DNA from: an uncultured Cryomorphaceae bacterium
GTDB taxonomy: Bacteria > Bacteroidota > Bacteroidia > Flavobacteriales > Schleiferiaceae
Assembly (NCBI GenBank): GCA_937120475.1
Contig: CAKZJV010000007.1
Location: 1,752,068-1,816,067, forward strand
DNA length: 64,000 nt
Direction: 5' to 3'
Position numbers and translations under genes: made by a program. This document shows positions 46,356 to 55,344 of the stretch, piece after piece (positions within the stretch are counted from its first letter, which is position 1; each line of letters opens with the position of its first letter). Under the pieces are notes generated by a model that worked only from the letters and a program-made list of their open reading frames with translations, was not told where the DNA came from and ran no database searches.

Positions 46356-47381
46356 TTATCTACCCACCTCCCAGGTACTTTTACCCCGGATTAGCTCATC
46401 CAGATCACCTTTACCCTGCAGTTCATAAGCCTTATCCAATTGGTTTTGCATGGCCTCTTCGTAGGTAAAGCGATCTTCACTGTACAATATTCCAAATGGC
46501 CGTGGGAAGGTATCGGCTGTAGGGTCTTTTTCAAAAAAGCGACTAAGGATATGTGCTTTAGTAGCATCTTGCTCATCGTGTATCCAAAGATCTTCCTGAG
46601 AATAGCCTTCCGACAGATCCACAATCTTTGGTTTTAAACCGTCCAAACGCAATCCCTTTTTTCCGCCATCGTATATTAAGGGCTCACCTTGTTTAAGGTG
46701 TACAATATTGGCTTCCCGCTGCTTTTTATCCGTCCAGGGTTCAAAAGCCCCGTCATTAAAAACATTGCAATTCTGGTAGATTTCCACAAAAGAAGTGCCC
46801 TTGTGCTCGTGTGCTCTTTGCAGCACTTCCCTTAAGTGCATAGGATCGCGATCAGCCGTGCGGGCCACAAAAGTAGCATCCGCCCCCAGCACCAAAGCGA
46901 GGGGATTAAAGGGATGATCAATACTACCCAGTGGACTGGACTTGGTATATTTCCCTATCTCTGAAGTGGGGGAATACTGGCCCTTGGTTAAGCCATAAAT
47001 TTCGTTGTTGAAAAGCAGAATATTGATATCCAGATTTCTACGAAGTGCATGCATCAATTGATTACCTCCTATGGAAAGGCCGTCTCCATCACCCGTGATT
47101 ACCCAAACACTTAAATCGGGATTAGCAGCTTTAAGTCCCGTAGCCACGGCCGGTGCCCGTCCATGAATACTATGCATACCGTAGGTATTCATGTAATACG
47201 GAAAGCGCGAACTGCAACCGATTCCGGACACAAATACCAGATCTTTTCGGGCAATGCCCAGCTCCGGTAAAACCGTTTGCATCTGTTTTAAAATGCTGTA
47301 ATCCCCACAACCGGGGCACCATCTTACATCCTGGTCGCTACCGAAATCTTTTGCGGTATAGGCTGCTCCGTTACGTTCCAT
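46356..47381 (-). CDS. korB: 2-oxoacid:ferredoxin oxidoreductase, beta subunit
   Basis: 341 aa from the ATG at 47381. The longer frame to 47417 begins inside korA. It binds thiamine diphosphate (GDGDGLSIGGNQLMHAL...NNEIYGLTKGQ) and one [4Fe-4S] cluster through Cys22 and Cys25 (RWCPGCGDY), Cys56 (GIGCSSR) and a later Cys (YQNCNVF). With KorA it oxidises a 2-oxoacid, most likely 2-oxoglutarate, to the acyl-CoA and reduces ferredoxin. An AGGAGG lies 4 nt before the ATG, unusual here, although it also encodes KorA residues. The start overlaps the korA stop by 11 nt. Confidence 0.94.
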   Translation of the reverse strand: MERNGAAYTAKDFGSDQDVRWCPGCGDYSILKQMQTVLPELGIARKDLVFVSGIGCSSRFPYYMNTYGMHSIHGRAPAVATGLKAANPDLSVWVITGDGDGLSIGGNQLMHALRRNLDINILLFNNEIYGLTKGQYSPTSEIGKYTKSSPLGSIDHPFNPLALVLGADATFVARTADRDPMHLREVLQRAHEHKGTSFVEIYQNCNVFNDGAFEPWTDKKQREANIVHLKQGEPLIYDGGKKGLRLDGLKPKIVDLSEGYSQEDLWIHDEQDATKAHILSRFFEKDPTADTFPRPFGILYSEDRFTYEEAMQNQLDKAYELQGKGDLDELIRGKSTWEVGR

Positions 47382-49203
47382 ATACCTCCTTGATTTTATC
47401 TTCAATTTCGTGGGCACTGAACGGCCGTCCCTGTATCTTGTTCAGGGCGATCACCTCCGCCTTGAACTCCTGTTTCAGCAACTTGCTCAACTGTCCGTTG
47501 TTTAACTCCGGCACTAAAATCTTTTCATAAGAACCGATTATTTCGGGTAGGTTTTGGGCAAACGGAAAAAGGTGGCGTAAATGCACCTGACCTACTTCTT
47601 TTCCTTCGGCAATGAGGTTTCGCACCGCCACCTTGATAGAACCAAAAGTAGAACCCCAGCCCACTACCAGTACTTTACCTCTTTTGGCACCCTGTACCAG
47701 TGCCAAATCGGGGAAGCTATAGGCCACATTAGCTATTTTCTCAGCCCTTACCTTTACCATGCGTTCATGATTTTCGGGGTCGTAGCTCACGTTGCCGGTT
47801 TCCGCTTCTTTCTCAAGTCCTCCCACCCGGTGTTCCAGGCCTTCCTGACCTGGTAAAGCCCAGCTACGCACCAGTTTTTCATTACGCTGGTAGGGCAGGT
47901 ACGGTTCTTTTCCGTCAAAATAAGGTGGACGAATAGGGCTTAACGATTCTTTTTGGGGAAAACGCCAGGGCTCCGCCCCATTGGCAATGTAGCCATCTGA
48001 TAATACGATTACAGGCGTCATGTGCTCCACAGCTATTTTACAAGCCTCAAGGGCTACGTCAAAACAATCGGATGGAGAGTGAGCCGCCAAAACCGGAATG
48101 GGTGCTTCTCCATTACGACCATAAATGGCCTGGAAGAGATCGGCTTGCTCGGTTTTAGTAGGCAGGCCGGTTGAGGGACCACCCCGTTGTACATTCACAA
48201 CCACTAAGGGCAGCTCCAGCATTACCGCCAAACCCAGGGCCTCCCCCTTCAGGGCCATACCGGGACCGGAAGTAGCCGTAACGGCCAAGCTACCCCCAAA
48301 GGCAGCTCCAATAGCCGCTGTAACCGCAGCTATCTCATCTTCAGCCTGAAAAGTTTTTACCCCGAAATTCTTATGACGCGAAAGGAAGTGTAGAATATCA
48401 CTGGCAGGTGTAATAGGATACCCGGCATAAAACAGTTTGAGACCGGATTTTTCAGCTGCGGCAATTAGCCCCATACCCAGGGCCTGGTTGCCCACAATGT
48501 TGCGGTAGGTTCCCGGGGATAAGCGGGCACGCTCTACCTGGTACCTTTTGATAGCTTCAATGGTTTCACCGTAGTGATATCCTTTCTTTAGCGCACGAAT
48601 ATTGGCCTCCAGCACCAATGGTTGCGATTGAAATTTAGCGGTTAAAAATTGTAGCGTAGGGTCCAGGTTGCGATGGAAAAGCCAATAGACAAAACCAAGG
48701 GCAAACATATTGCGGGAACGATCTTTTTCCTTCAAACCTAAATCCAGGTCTTGCAGGGCTTCCCGGTTCAGTTTGGTAATGTCCACCCGGTAAAGCTGGT
48801 ATTCATTTGTGGCCAACTCATCCAGTGGGTTAATCGACTCATCCATGTGGGCCAGGCGCAGGTTGCGCTTGTCGAAGCCCGCTTCGTTGGCGATAAGAAT
48901 ACCTCCCTTTTTCAGATCCGGTAAATTCTTTTTGAAGGCGGCTGCATTCATGGCCACCAAAACATCGGGATGGCTGCCCGGAGTATTGATTTCTTCGCTT
49001 CCAAAATTGATTTGGAAACCACTCACCCCGGCCACGGTGCCAATGGGCGCACGTATTTCAGCCGGAAAATCAGGGAAGGTACTCAGGTCATTGCCTTGTA
49101 AGGCCGTGGTAAGCGTAAACTGGGAGCCCGCCAACTGAATACCGTCTCCGGAGTCACCGGCAAAATGAATGGTAACTTTTGAGCGCTTTTCCTCTTGGGT
49201 CAT
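47371..49203 (-). CDS. korA: 2-oxoacid:ferredoxin oxidoreductase, fused gamma/alpha subunit
   Basis: 610 aa from the ATG at 49203. The open frame extends to 49314, but that part overlaps the nfu gene in another frame and looks non-native. The N-terminal ~200 residues are the gamma domain (FAGDSGDGIQLAGSQF). The rest is the alpha pyrimidine-binding domain (LFYAGYPITPASDILHFL, TATSGPGMALKGEALG, VVNVQRGGPSTGLPT). The start is 2 nt after the nfu stop, and the end overlaps korB, so mrp-nfu-korA-korB form one operon. Confidence 0.94.
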   Translation of the reverse strand: MTQEEKRSKVTIHFAGDSGDGIQLAGSQFTLTTALQGNDLSTFPDFPAEIRAPIGTVAGVSGFQINFGSEEINTPGSHPDVLVAMNAAAFKKNLPDLKKGGILIANEAGFDKRNLRLAHMDESINPLDELATNEYQLYRVDITKLNREALQDLDLGLKEKDRSRNMFALGFVYWLFHRNLDPTLQFLTAKFQSQPLVLEANIRALKKGYHYGETIEAIKRYQVERARLSPGTYRNIVGNQALGMGLIAAAEKSGLKLFYAGYPITPASDILHFLSRHKNFGVKTFQAEDEIAAVTAAIGAAFGGSLAVTATSGPGMALKGEALGLAVMLELPLVVVNVQRGGPSTGLPTKTEQADLFQAIYGRNGEAPIPVLAAHSPSDCFDVALEACKIAVEHMTPVIVLSDGYIANGAEPWRFPQKESLSPIRPPYFDGKEPYLPYQRNEKLVRSWALPGQEGLEHRVGGLEKEAETGNVSYDPENHERMVKVRAEKIANVAYSFPDLALVQGAKRGKVLVVGWGSTFGSIKVAVRNLIAEGKEVGQVHLRHLFPFAQNLPEIIGSYEKILVPELNNGQLSKLLKQEFKAEVIALNKIQGRPFSAHEIEDKIKEVYGT

Positions 49204-49205
49204 GC

Positions 49206-49466
49206 TCAGGCTTGCTCCAGTTGACTGATTTCCACCACGCGCTTTACTTCGGGGGCGTGTTTTTTCACGGTCATCTCCACACCTGATTTCAGAGTCATCT
49301 GGTTTACTGAACAACCCGTACAGGCACCATGCAATTCAACCTTTACCGTACCGTCTTCATCCAGGTCTATAAAACTAATATCCCCTCCATCAGACTTCAG
49401 GAACGGGCGGATTTCGTTGAGGGCAGTATTTATGCGGTTTACGGTATCTTCTCTATTGTCCATCAT
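49206..49466 (-). CDS. Single-domain Nfu-type Fe-S carrier
   Basis: 86 aa, only the Nfu domain, with Cys49-x2-Cys52 in GACTGCSVNQMTLKSGVE. It forms a dimer around a bridging [4Fe-4S] cluster and passes it to targets. It is wedged between mrp (7 nt) and korA (2 nt), which points to Fe-S delivery to KorB or to general maturation. It is a paralogue of the larger Nfu protein encoded near 1.4-2.0 kb. Confidence 0.93.
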   Translation of the reverse strand: MMDNREDTVNRINTALNEIRPFLKSDGGDISFIDLDEDGTVKVELHGACTGCSVNQMTLKSGVEMTVKKHAPEVKRVVEISQLEQA

Positions 49467-49473
49467 AACTCCT

Positions 49474-50607
49474 TTAATTTACGGCCGAACAGCCAGCCAT
49501 GGTTGTAATACGGGTAACTTCAGTAGGGGGCATATCTTCATTTCGCTTCACCAACTCTTCCACCGTTCTTCGCGCCATATCTTCAAAAGCCTTGCTCACC
49601 GCTGTGTTTTCCTGCAGGATAGCGGGGCGGCCCACATCACCTGATTCACGGATACTTTGAACGATGGGTATCTCTCCCAAAAAGGGCACCTCCAATTCTT
49701 TTGACAAATGCTTCACCCCATCCTTTCCAAATATATAGTATTTGTTATCAGGCAGTTCATCCGGACTGAAATAGGCCATGTTCTCTACCATTCCTAAAAC
49801 AGGCACCTGGATGTTTTCTACGCGGAACATGCCTACCCCTTTACGGGCATCGGCCAAAGCCACGTGTTGCGGTGTACTCACTATAACCGAACCGGTAACG
49901 GGAACGGCTTGTACCAAACTAAGGTGGATGTCACCAGTACCGGGTGGCAGGTCAATGATCATAAAATCAAGTTCGCCCCAGTGGGCATCGCGAATAAGCT
50001 GATTCAGGGCCTTGCTGGCCATAGGGCCACGCCACACCACAGCCTGGTTGGCACCCGCAAAAAAGCCGATAGATACCAACTTTACTCCGTAGCTTTCTAC
50101 CGGCAACATTTTATCCTTGCCGTCCACGTGAATGGCTCCTGGCTTGGAGTTAGGTACATCAAACATGGTGGGTTGCGAAGGGCCATAAATATCCGCATCA
50201 ACCAACCCAACCTGGAAACCCATATTGGAGAGGGCTACCGCCAGGTTGGCTGCTACGGTAGATTTTCCCACTCCTCCTTTTCCAGAGGCAACGGCAATAA
50301 TATTTTTAACCCCGGGCAGTTCAGCGCCCCTAATCATATTGGCTTTTTGTTGGGCAGCCTCGGGCACCTCTACGTTTACTTTTATTTTGAGTTTAGGATG
50401 AACTTCCTGGTGTAAAGTTTTGAGGATATCTACTTCGAGCTTTTTTTTCACGTGAAGGGCCGGTGAAATACTAATCACATCCACTACCACCTCATCCCCA
50501 AATACCTGGATATTTTTTACATGCCCCGCTTCAACCAGGTTTTTACTGGTTTCGGTAGCCGTAACCTTTTGCAGCGCATCTTGAATTTGCGCTTTAGAGT
50601 ATGCCAT
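49474..50607 (-). CDS. mrp: Mrp/ApbC/Nbp35-type iron-sulfur carrier ATPase
   Basis: 377 aa from the ATG at 50607 (MAYSKAQIQD); the frame continues to 50631 without support. An N-terminal MIP18/DUF59 domain (about 1-85) precedes the P-loop ATPase with the deviant Walker A GKGGVGKST (109-117) and DLPPGTGD. The CxxC pair that many ApbC proteins use for the bridging cluster is absent at its usual place after VENMAYF; one conserved-looking Cys is near the C-terminus (MAGCSAVN). It is the first gene of the mrp-nfu-korAB operon. Confidence 0.94.
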   Translation of the reverse strand: MAYSKAQIQDALQKVTATETSKNLVEAGHVKNIQVFGDEVVVDVISISPALHVKKKLEVDILKTLHQEVHPKLKIKVNVEVPEAAQQKANMIRGAELPGVKNIIAVASGKGGVGKSTVAANLAVALSNMGFQVGLVDADIYGPSQPTMFDVPNSKPGAIHVDGKDKMLPVESYGVKLVSIGFFAGANQAVVWRGPMASKALNQLIRDAHWGELDFMIIDLPPGTGDIHLSLVQAVPVTGSVIVSTPQHVALADARKGVGMFRVENIQVPVLGMVENMAYFSPDELPDNKYYIFGKDGVKHLSKELEVPFLGEIPIVQSIRESGDVGRPAILQENTAVSKAFEDMARRTVEELVKRNEDMPPTEVTRITTMAGCSAVN

Positions 50608-50628
50608 GAAATTGCTTCTGTTTGCGGG

Positions 50629-50636
50629 CAAAGATA
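50629..50636 (-). promoter_or_regulatory. Putative -7 box (TATCTTTG) of the mrp-nfu-korAB operon
   Basis: The minus strand reads TATCTTTG, 21 nt before the mrp ATG, identical to the box before the other nfu-type gene (1382-1389). No clear -33 TTTG. Confidence 0.45.
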
Positions 50637-50714
50637 AGCATTACACCCTCATTCTTAGAATGATTATAAATAAAGCCAATTACCCGCTAGTTACTACCTT
50701 AAGGAAAAGCTAAC

Positions 50715-51395
50715 CTACAGGTTGAAATGCACCCCCACCCCCAGGCCCAAAGGCAGGATCATATCCCTGGTAAGCGGTTCCATACTGTTTTCTGGAGAGT
50801 CACCTTCCAGGGGGATATCCTCATCTTCGTTAAGGGCTATTTCTGCCAGCCATGAAACTTCCAGGTAAATAAACTTCACCTGGAAACGGGTTCTTAAATC
50901 GACATTAAGAAACAAATGCGTGGACTCCTTAGAACCGGAAGAATAGGTAGTACTGGTTTCGTATTCAAAAGTATTGGGATCAAACTCTTCTCGTGTAGAT
51001 TCATAAAAAGCGGAATGACGCAGGCGGGCATAATGGAATGAACTGCCCAACGAAAAGGAGACAATTTTTTGACGGTTGCTATTAAAACGCAGCCCTAAGC
51101 CGGCCCTGGCGCCCCGATACCAGTTGTAGCTGTTATTACCGTAAAGAATAAGGCCTGAAAAGGGAGTACCATAGGTTCCTGTTTCAAGGTTTTTAGCCCG
51201 GTCCATATAACCGGCTTGCAGGGTAAGCTCGATATTGGGGTGTACACCGTAACCTAGTTCCGTGGCCAAAACTCCCCTCAGGTTCATGAACATTCCTGCG
51301 GATAGCGATCCTTTAAAGGCTTCTCCGTCCTGCGCATGCATTGAATAACCGGAGAGTACAAAAAGAAGCAGTACAATTTTGTTGATAATCTTCAT
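50715..51395 (-). CDS. Outer-membrane beta-barrel protein, unknown function
   Basis: 226 aa. Signal peptide to about residue 21 (SGYSMHAQ), then alternating beta strands (SLSAGMFMNLRGVLATELGYG, NIELTLQAGYMD, ARAGLGLRFNSNRQKIVSFSLG, LRTRFQVKFIYLEVSWL) and a final strand LGVGVHFNL. It probably forms an 8-10-stranded barrel in the outer membrane. It lies between the cyclase gene (45 nt) and mrp (107 nt) on the minus strand. No family-specific motif recognised. Confidence 0.78.
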   Translation of the reverse strand: MKIINKIVLLLFVLSGYSMHAQDGEAFKGSLSAGMFMNLRGVLATELGYGVHPNIELTLQAGYMDRAKNLETGTYGTPFSGLILYGNNSYNWYRGARAGLGLRFNSNRQKIVSFSLGSSFHYARLRHSAFYESTREEFDPNTFEYETSTTYSSGSKESTHLFLNVDLRTRFQVKFIYLEVSWLAEIALNEDEDIPLEGDSPENSMEPLTRDMILPLGLGVGVHFNL

Positions 51396-51440
51396 GTTGT
51401 CAAGGTTTGATAGAGGGGTGAAAGTTAATCGATTTAGAGA

Positions 51441-52184
51441 TTAAACCTGACTTACTTCATAGATAACGGGACGCGAGGGAGCGGCATCATTCTCAAAGGG
51501 AGCCACCTGAAGGTTGAGTAAAAAGTAACCTTCCCTAAGGCCTTCCGGCACTTTTATCATTTCGGTGATGGTACAACCGTGCCTGGGCTGTTCCGGGAAA
51601 TCCCAAAAGGCTTTGTGTCCTAAAACTTTACCTCCGTCCGATTCCCGGTCAATGGAGGGCAGGTCGAGCAATAAATGACGAATGCCCATTTCACGTATAA
51701 ACTCAAGGACCTCGGTTTGCAGGTAAGGAGGGTTGGTGCCACTGAAATCATGTCCGGGAGGATAATTTCCGGTTTTTAGTATCAATGATTCAAAATTCCA
51801 TTTCAGCGTTCTGGCCTTTAATTGATCCAGACCAACCACCCTATCCTCTCCTCTGCTCCGGGGTTCCAGATTGAGGAGATAAGCCAAACTATGAAACTGT
51901 TTGAACTGTGCATTAACACTTTCCCGGGCGGGAGAAATATGGCCGTAACACTCGGTATGCGTGCCATTGCCATGAGGATTAAAGCGTATATCGTAAAAGT
52001 TGACCGGGGAACCTTTTTTCACACTGCCTACCCAGCCTTCCCCCTGCACGGGTTCAATTGAAACATCCGGAACATTCCATGCTTTTAACTCCCGGCCACG
52101 GGCACCATAGGGGGTGGATAGATCTATGCCTTTATCCAGGTCAGCCCGGTACCTGCGCCCTAAATGTTCAAAGCTTATTTGCAT
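51441..52184 (-). CDS. Cyclase family metal-dependent hydrolase (kynurenine formamidase-like)
   Basis: 247 aa. The metal motif reads HGNGTHTECYGH (His71, His76, Glu78, His82), a version of the family HxGTHxDxPxH signature with Glu for Asp and no Pro. The start DLSTPYG is also typical. Members include kynurenine formamidase (KynB) and polyketide or isatin hydrolases, so the substrate is uncertain; a role after tryptophan 2,3-dioxygenase is possible. It follows hemW by 3 nt in a kinase-hemW-cyclase operon. Confidence 0.82.
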   Translation of the reverse strand: MQISFEHLGRRYRADLDKGIDLSTPYGARGRELKAWNVPDVSIEPVQGEGWVGSVKKGSPVNFYDIRFNPHGNGTHTECYGHISPARESVNAQFKQFHSLAYLLNLEPRSRGEDRVVGLDQLKARTLKWNFESLILKTGNYPPGHDFSGTNPPYLQTEVLEFIREMGIRHLLLDLPSIDRESDGGKVLGHKAFWDFPEQPRHGCTITEMIKVPEGLREGYFLLNLQVAPFENDAAPSRPVIYEVSQV

Positions 52185-52187
52185 CGA

Positions 52188-53303
52188 TCAAATATAGAAA
52201 AGTGAGGCGGCTATACCGTCTGAATGAAAACGCCAGTGCTGCGGTATAAAAAGGTGTTCTCCGGATTGTACTAACTGACCTTTTTGAAGTGCCGGTTCCG
52301 CCTCTTTCAGAAGAAAGTCCTTTTCCGCTTCATTCAGCTCCGACAGGCTCAAACCTACTTTCGTCCTCAGGCCCGTCATTACCATTTCATTAAACCGGTC
52401 CTTATCGCTTAACTGCTCCGATTCCCGGTTCACTTTCCCCCCTTCCACAGATTTCATGTAAGCCATATTGTTGGAAACATTCCAAAAGCGCTGGTTATTG
52501 TAATAGGAATGGGCCGAAGGGCCTATACCCAGGTAGGGAGTACCTTTCCAGTAGGAGGAGTTGTGGACAGCCCGATACCCGGGTTTAGCAAAATTGGACA
52601 CCTCATAATGCTCATACCCGGCATTTTCCAGTTTTTTCCAGAGTATCTCAAACTGAACGGCCGCTTGTTCTTCCGAAGGTGCAGCTATTTCGCGCTTTTG
52701 AATTTTATGATGCAGAACTGTTTTGGGCTCTACCGTAAGAGCATAGGATGACAGGTGCGGCACCCCAAGTTCCAATAACTGGTCAATCTGTTGTTCCCAA
52801 CTGGGGTTGTCCATTCCCGGGATACCGTAAATAAGATCGGCCGTAATGTTTTCAAACCCTAATTCCATAGCCATCGCTACCGATTTCAAAGCCTGTTCCC
52901 GGTTGTGACTCCTGTTCATCATCCGCAGGTCTTCATCCCGGAAAGATTGTATTCCAATAGAAAGACGGTTGACTTTGGAGCGGGCCAGCCGGGCTATTTT
53001 TTCGGGGCTAAGATCATCGGGGTTAGCTTCGAGGGTAATTTCGGGTTGGCCCACCCATTCAAAATTTTTGGAAACAGCCCGGATGATCTCATCCAATTGC
53101 TCTACCTCCAGAACAGTGGGCGTTCCTCCCCCGAAGTAAATGCTTTCCAGAGGGCCTTGATAACTAAAATCCTTTTGCAGCTCTATTTCCTGCACCAGGG
53201 CACTCACCATGCGGTTTCGGTATTTCAATGAGGTGGAAAAATGAAAGTCGCAGTAAATGCAAGCTTGCTTGCAAAAAGGAATATGAACGTAAAGTCCAGC
53301 CAT
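52188..53303 (-). CDS. hemW: Radical SAM heme chaperone HemW
   Basis: 371 aa. The [4Fe-4S]/SAM motif is Cys11-x3-Cys15-x2-Cys18 (PFCKQACIYCDF), with IYFGGGTPTVLE and the HemW signature ANPDDLSPEKI. The C-terminal HemN_C-like region is present. It is distinguished from the oxidase HemN by the lack of that protein's N-terminal extension. It inserts heme into respiratory enzymes. Its start overlaps the stop of the upstream kinase gene by 1 nt (TGATG). Confidence 0.93.
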   Translation of the reverse strand: MAGLYVHIPFCKQACIYCDFHFSTSLKYRNRMVSALVQEIELQKDFSYQGPLESIYFGGGTPTVLEVEQLDEIIRAVSKNFEWVGQPEITLEANPDDLSPEKIARLARSKVNRLSIGIQSFRDEDLRMMNRSHNREQALKSVAMAMELGFENITADLIYGIPGMDNPSWEQQIDQLLELGVPHLSSYALTVEPKTVLHHKIQKREIAAPSEEQAAVQFEILWKKLENAGYEHYEVSNFAKPGYRAVHNSSYWKGTPYLGIGPSAHSYYNNQRFWNVSNNMAYMKSVEGGKVNRESEQLSDKDRFNEMVMTGLRTKVGLSLSELNEAEKDFLLKEAEPALQKGQLVQSGEHLFIPQHWRFHSDGIAASLFYI

Positions 53304-54454
53304 CAGGAACGTGGTTTACGCAGTTGAATGCGAAAGGTAGTGCCGGCCCCCACTTCGGAAGTGGCTACATAAATACGACCGTTGTGATACTCTTCGATAA
53401 TTCGTTTGGCAAGACTCAGGCCTAATCCCCAACCGCGGCTTTTGGTAGTGTAACCCGGCCTGAAAACCGCTTTGAATTTATTCTGTGGAATACCCTTACC
53501 GGTATCACTAACATCGATTCTTACGGAACGGCTGGTCTCCTTCAGGCTTATGGTTATTCGGCCCTGGTTGTTTTCCATAGCATCAATGGCGTTTCGGATC
53601 AGGTTTTCAATCACCCACTCAAAAAGTTCTTTATTCAATTCTACTATGATCTCCTTATCCGGCAAATCAGAAACTACCTCCACCTTTTTGGGGCTGCGGG
53701 TTTGCAGATACTCTACCGAAGAGTGTACCACCGCTACCGCATCGCGAGGCTGGATAGAGGGTTGCGATCCGATTTTGGAAAACCTTTGCGTGATGGTATT
53801 CAGGCGGTTGATATCCTTTTCCATTTCGGTGACCATGGTGCTGTTCTCTTCACGGCTCCTTAAAAGTTCCAGCCACCCCATCAAAGAAGTCAGCGGGGTG
53901 CCGATCTGGTGCGCTGTTTCTTTCGCCAGGCCGTTCCAAACCCGGTTCTGCTCCGCCTTACGGGCATTGCTAAAAGCCGTGTAGGCAATAATGATAAACA
54001 GAAATATTACCACCAAAAGCACTATGGGATAATAGCGCAGCTTGGTTAGCAAAATGGAATTTTGGTAATAGATGTAGTGTTTAACACCAAAGCCCAGGTC
54101 AGCTTCAATGGGTTCCGCTTGTTCCTTCATTTCTTCCAGCCGATTTTGGAGCCAGGCCTTATCTTTCAGGCGCTGTGTGTCAATATTTCGGCTGGTCATC
54201 ACATTTCCTTCTTCATCCACTACTATTATAGGGATGGTGGTATTGGACTCAATGATCATTTGTTCAAAAAGGATCTCACCGTCCGGATTGAGGATATTAT
54301 TCATGGCCTCACTGAACTGGTTCACTTTTTTTATTTCTTCCTTTCTGAGTTCCTCTAAAAAAGTTTCGGTGTACCACATGGTGGCCGCACCAATGAGCAC
54401 TGCAAAAACAAATAGAATAAACTTCCAGAGGTTCTTTCTTCCGTAAAAATCCAT
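53303..54454 (-). CDS. Sensor histidine kinase (no adjacent response regulator)
   Basis: 383 aa. A helix at about 10-28, a periplasmic sensor region (about 30-135), a second helix (about 138-158), then an H-box AKETAHQIGTPLTSLMGW (His182) and HATPase boxes NLIRNAIDAM, DTGKGIP and GWGLGLSLAKRI. No response regulator is adjacent. It heads a hemW-cyclase transcript with a 1-nt overlap to hemW. A TATTTTTG -7-like box lies on the minus strand at 54486-54479. Confidence 0.93.
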   Translation of the reverse strand: MDFYGRKNLWKFILFVFAVLIGAATMWYTETFLEELRKEEIKKVNQFSEAMNNILNPDGEILFEQMIIESNTTIPIIVVDEEGNVMTSRNIDTQRLKDKAWLQNRLEEMKEQAEPIEADLGFGVKHYIYYQNSILLTKLRYYPIVLLVVIFLFIIIAYTAFSNARKAEQNRVWNGLAKETAHQIGTPLTSLMGWLELLRSREENSTMVTEMEKDINRLNTITQRFSKIGSQPSIQPRDAVAVVHSSVEYLQTRSPKKVEVVSDLPDKEIIVELNKELFEWVIENLIRNAIDAMENNQGRITISLKETSRSVRIDVSDTGKGIPQNKFKAVFRPGYTTKSRGWGLGLSLAKRIIEEYHNGRIYVATSEVGAGTTFRIQLRKPRS

Positions 54455-54546
54455 GCTTAGCTATTGGAAATCATGTAACAAAAATAACAGCTAAAAATTG
54501 CCTGTGCACTCTGCAAAATAGTACGACTGTCAATAGCGTTACTAAA

Positions 54547-54580
54547 TTGCTTCATCATGCCGTTTGTTTGGTTATTTTTG
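54547..54580 (+). promoter_or_regulatory. Putative promoter of the GT2 gene
   Basis: TTG (54547-54549), 23-nt spacer, TATTTTTG (54573-54580), consistent with the Bacteroidota consensus. The TTG start codon is 29 nt downstream. Confidence 0.5.
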
Positions 54581-54608
54581 ACGATTTGGAACCTAAGCCC
54601 CGAACGAC

Positions 54609-55337
54609 TTGTCACAAGGCCTTGTAATTATACCCACCTATAACGAAAAGGAGAATATCGAAAAAATTCTGCGAACGGTTTTTTCGTTAACTGAACCTTT
54701 TCATGTTTTGGTGGTGGACGATGGTTCACCCGATGGTACGGCCGACATTGTAAAAGCCCTGCAACAAGAGTATCCCGGACAGTTATTTATGATGGAGCGA
54801 AAAGGCAAGCAAGGTTTGGGTACCGCCTACCTGCGAGGCTTTGAGTGGGGCCTTGCCAAAGACTATCAGTTCTTTTTTGAAATGGATGCCGATTTTTCGC
54901 ACAATCCTGAAGATCTGGTGCGCCTGTACCAGTGCAGTGTTAATGAAAACAAAGATGTGGTAGTGGGTTCGCGCTATATTAAAGGCGTTAACGTGGTAAA
55001 CTGGCCCATGAGTCGTGTATTGCTGAGTTATTTTGCCTCGCGCTACGTGCGGGTTATCCTGGGCATACCCGTAGAAGATACCACGGCCGGTTTTATTTGT
55101 TACCGCAGAAGGGTTTTAGAGGCGATTAATTTCAGGAAGATAAAATTTGTGGGCTATGCTTTTCAGATTGAAATGAAATACGTGGCCTACAAGCTTGGCT
55201 TCTCCATAATGGAAATCCCCGTAATTTTTACCGATCGAACCTTAGGCAAGTCCAAAATGTCTAAGAATATAATTCGTGAAGCAGTGTTCGGGGTATTGCA
55301 ACTCAAAATGAGGAACATTCTCAGGCGCTATAAATAA
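54609..55337 (+). CDS. Polyprenol-phosphate mannosyltransferase-like GT2 (Dpm1 type)
   Basis: 242 aa from a TTG start. An in-frame TAA at 54594 rules out upstream ATGs, and the next Met would remove the IIPTYNEKENI motif. GT2 features: VVDDGSPDGT (Asp37, Asp38), EMDADFSHNPEDL (Asp93, Asp95), and the Dpm1-like tail EIPVIFTDRTLGKSKM. No membrane helices, so it is a single-domain enzyme of the archaeal/bacterial Dpm1 sort. It makes a polyprenyl-phosphate sugar (Man or Glc) for GT-C transferases. pyrC follows 7 nt later. Confidence 0.9.
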   Translation: MSQGLVIIPTYNEKENIEKILRTVFSLTEPFHVLVVDDGSPDGTADIVKALQQEYPGQLFMMERKGKQGLGTAYLRGFEWGLAKDYQFFFEMDADFSHNPEDLVRLYQCSVNENKDVVVGSRYIKGVNVVNWPMSRVLLSYFASRYVRVILGIPVEDTTAGFICYRRRVLEAINFRKIKFVGYAFQIEMKYVAYKLGFSIMEIPVIFTDRTLGKSKMSKNIIREAVFGVLQLKMRNILRRYK

Positions 55338-55344
55338 GAAGGTA

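Noticed and set aside
49204-49314. N-terminal extension of korA upstream of 49203
   Set aside because: It would overlap the nfu gene in another frame, and the extra residues do not look like the family; ATG 49203 sits 2 nt after the nfu stop.
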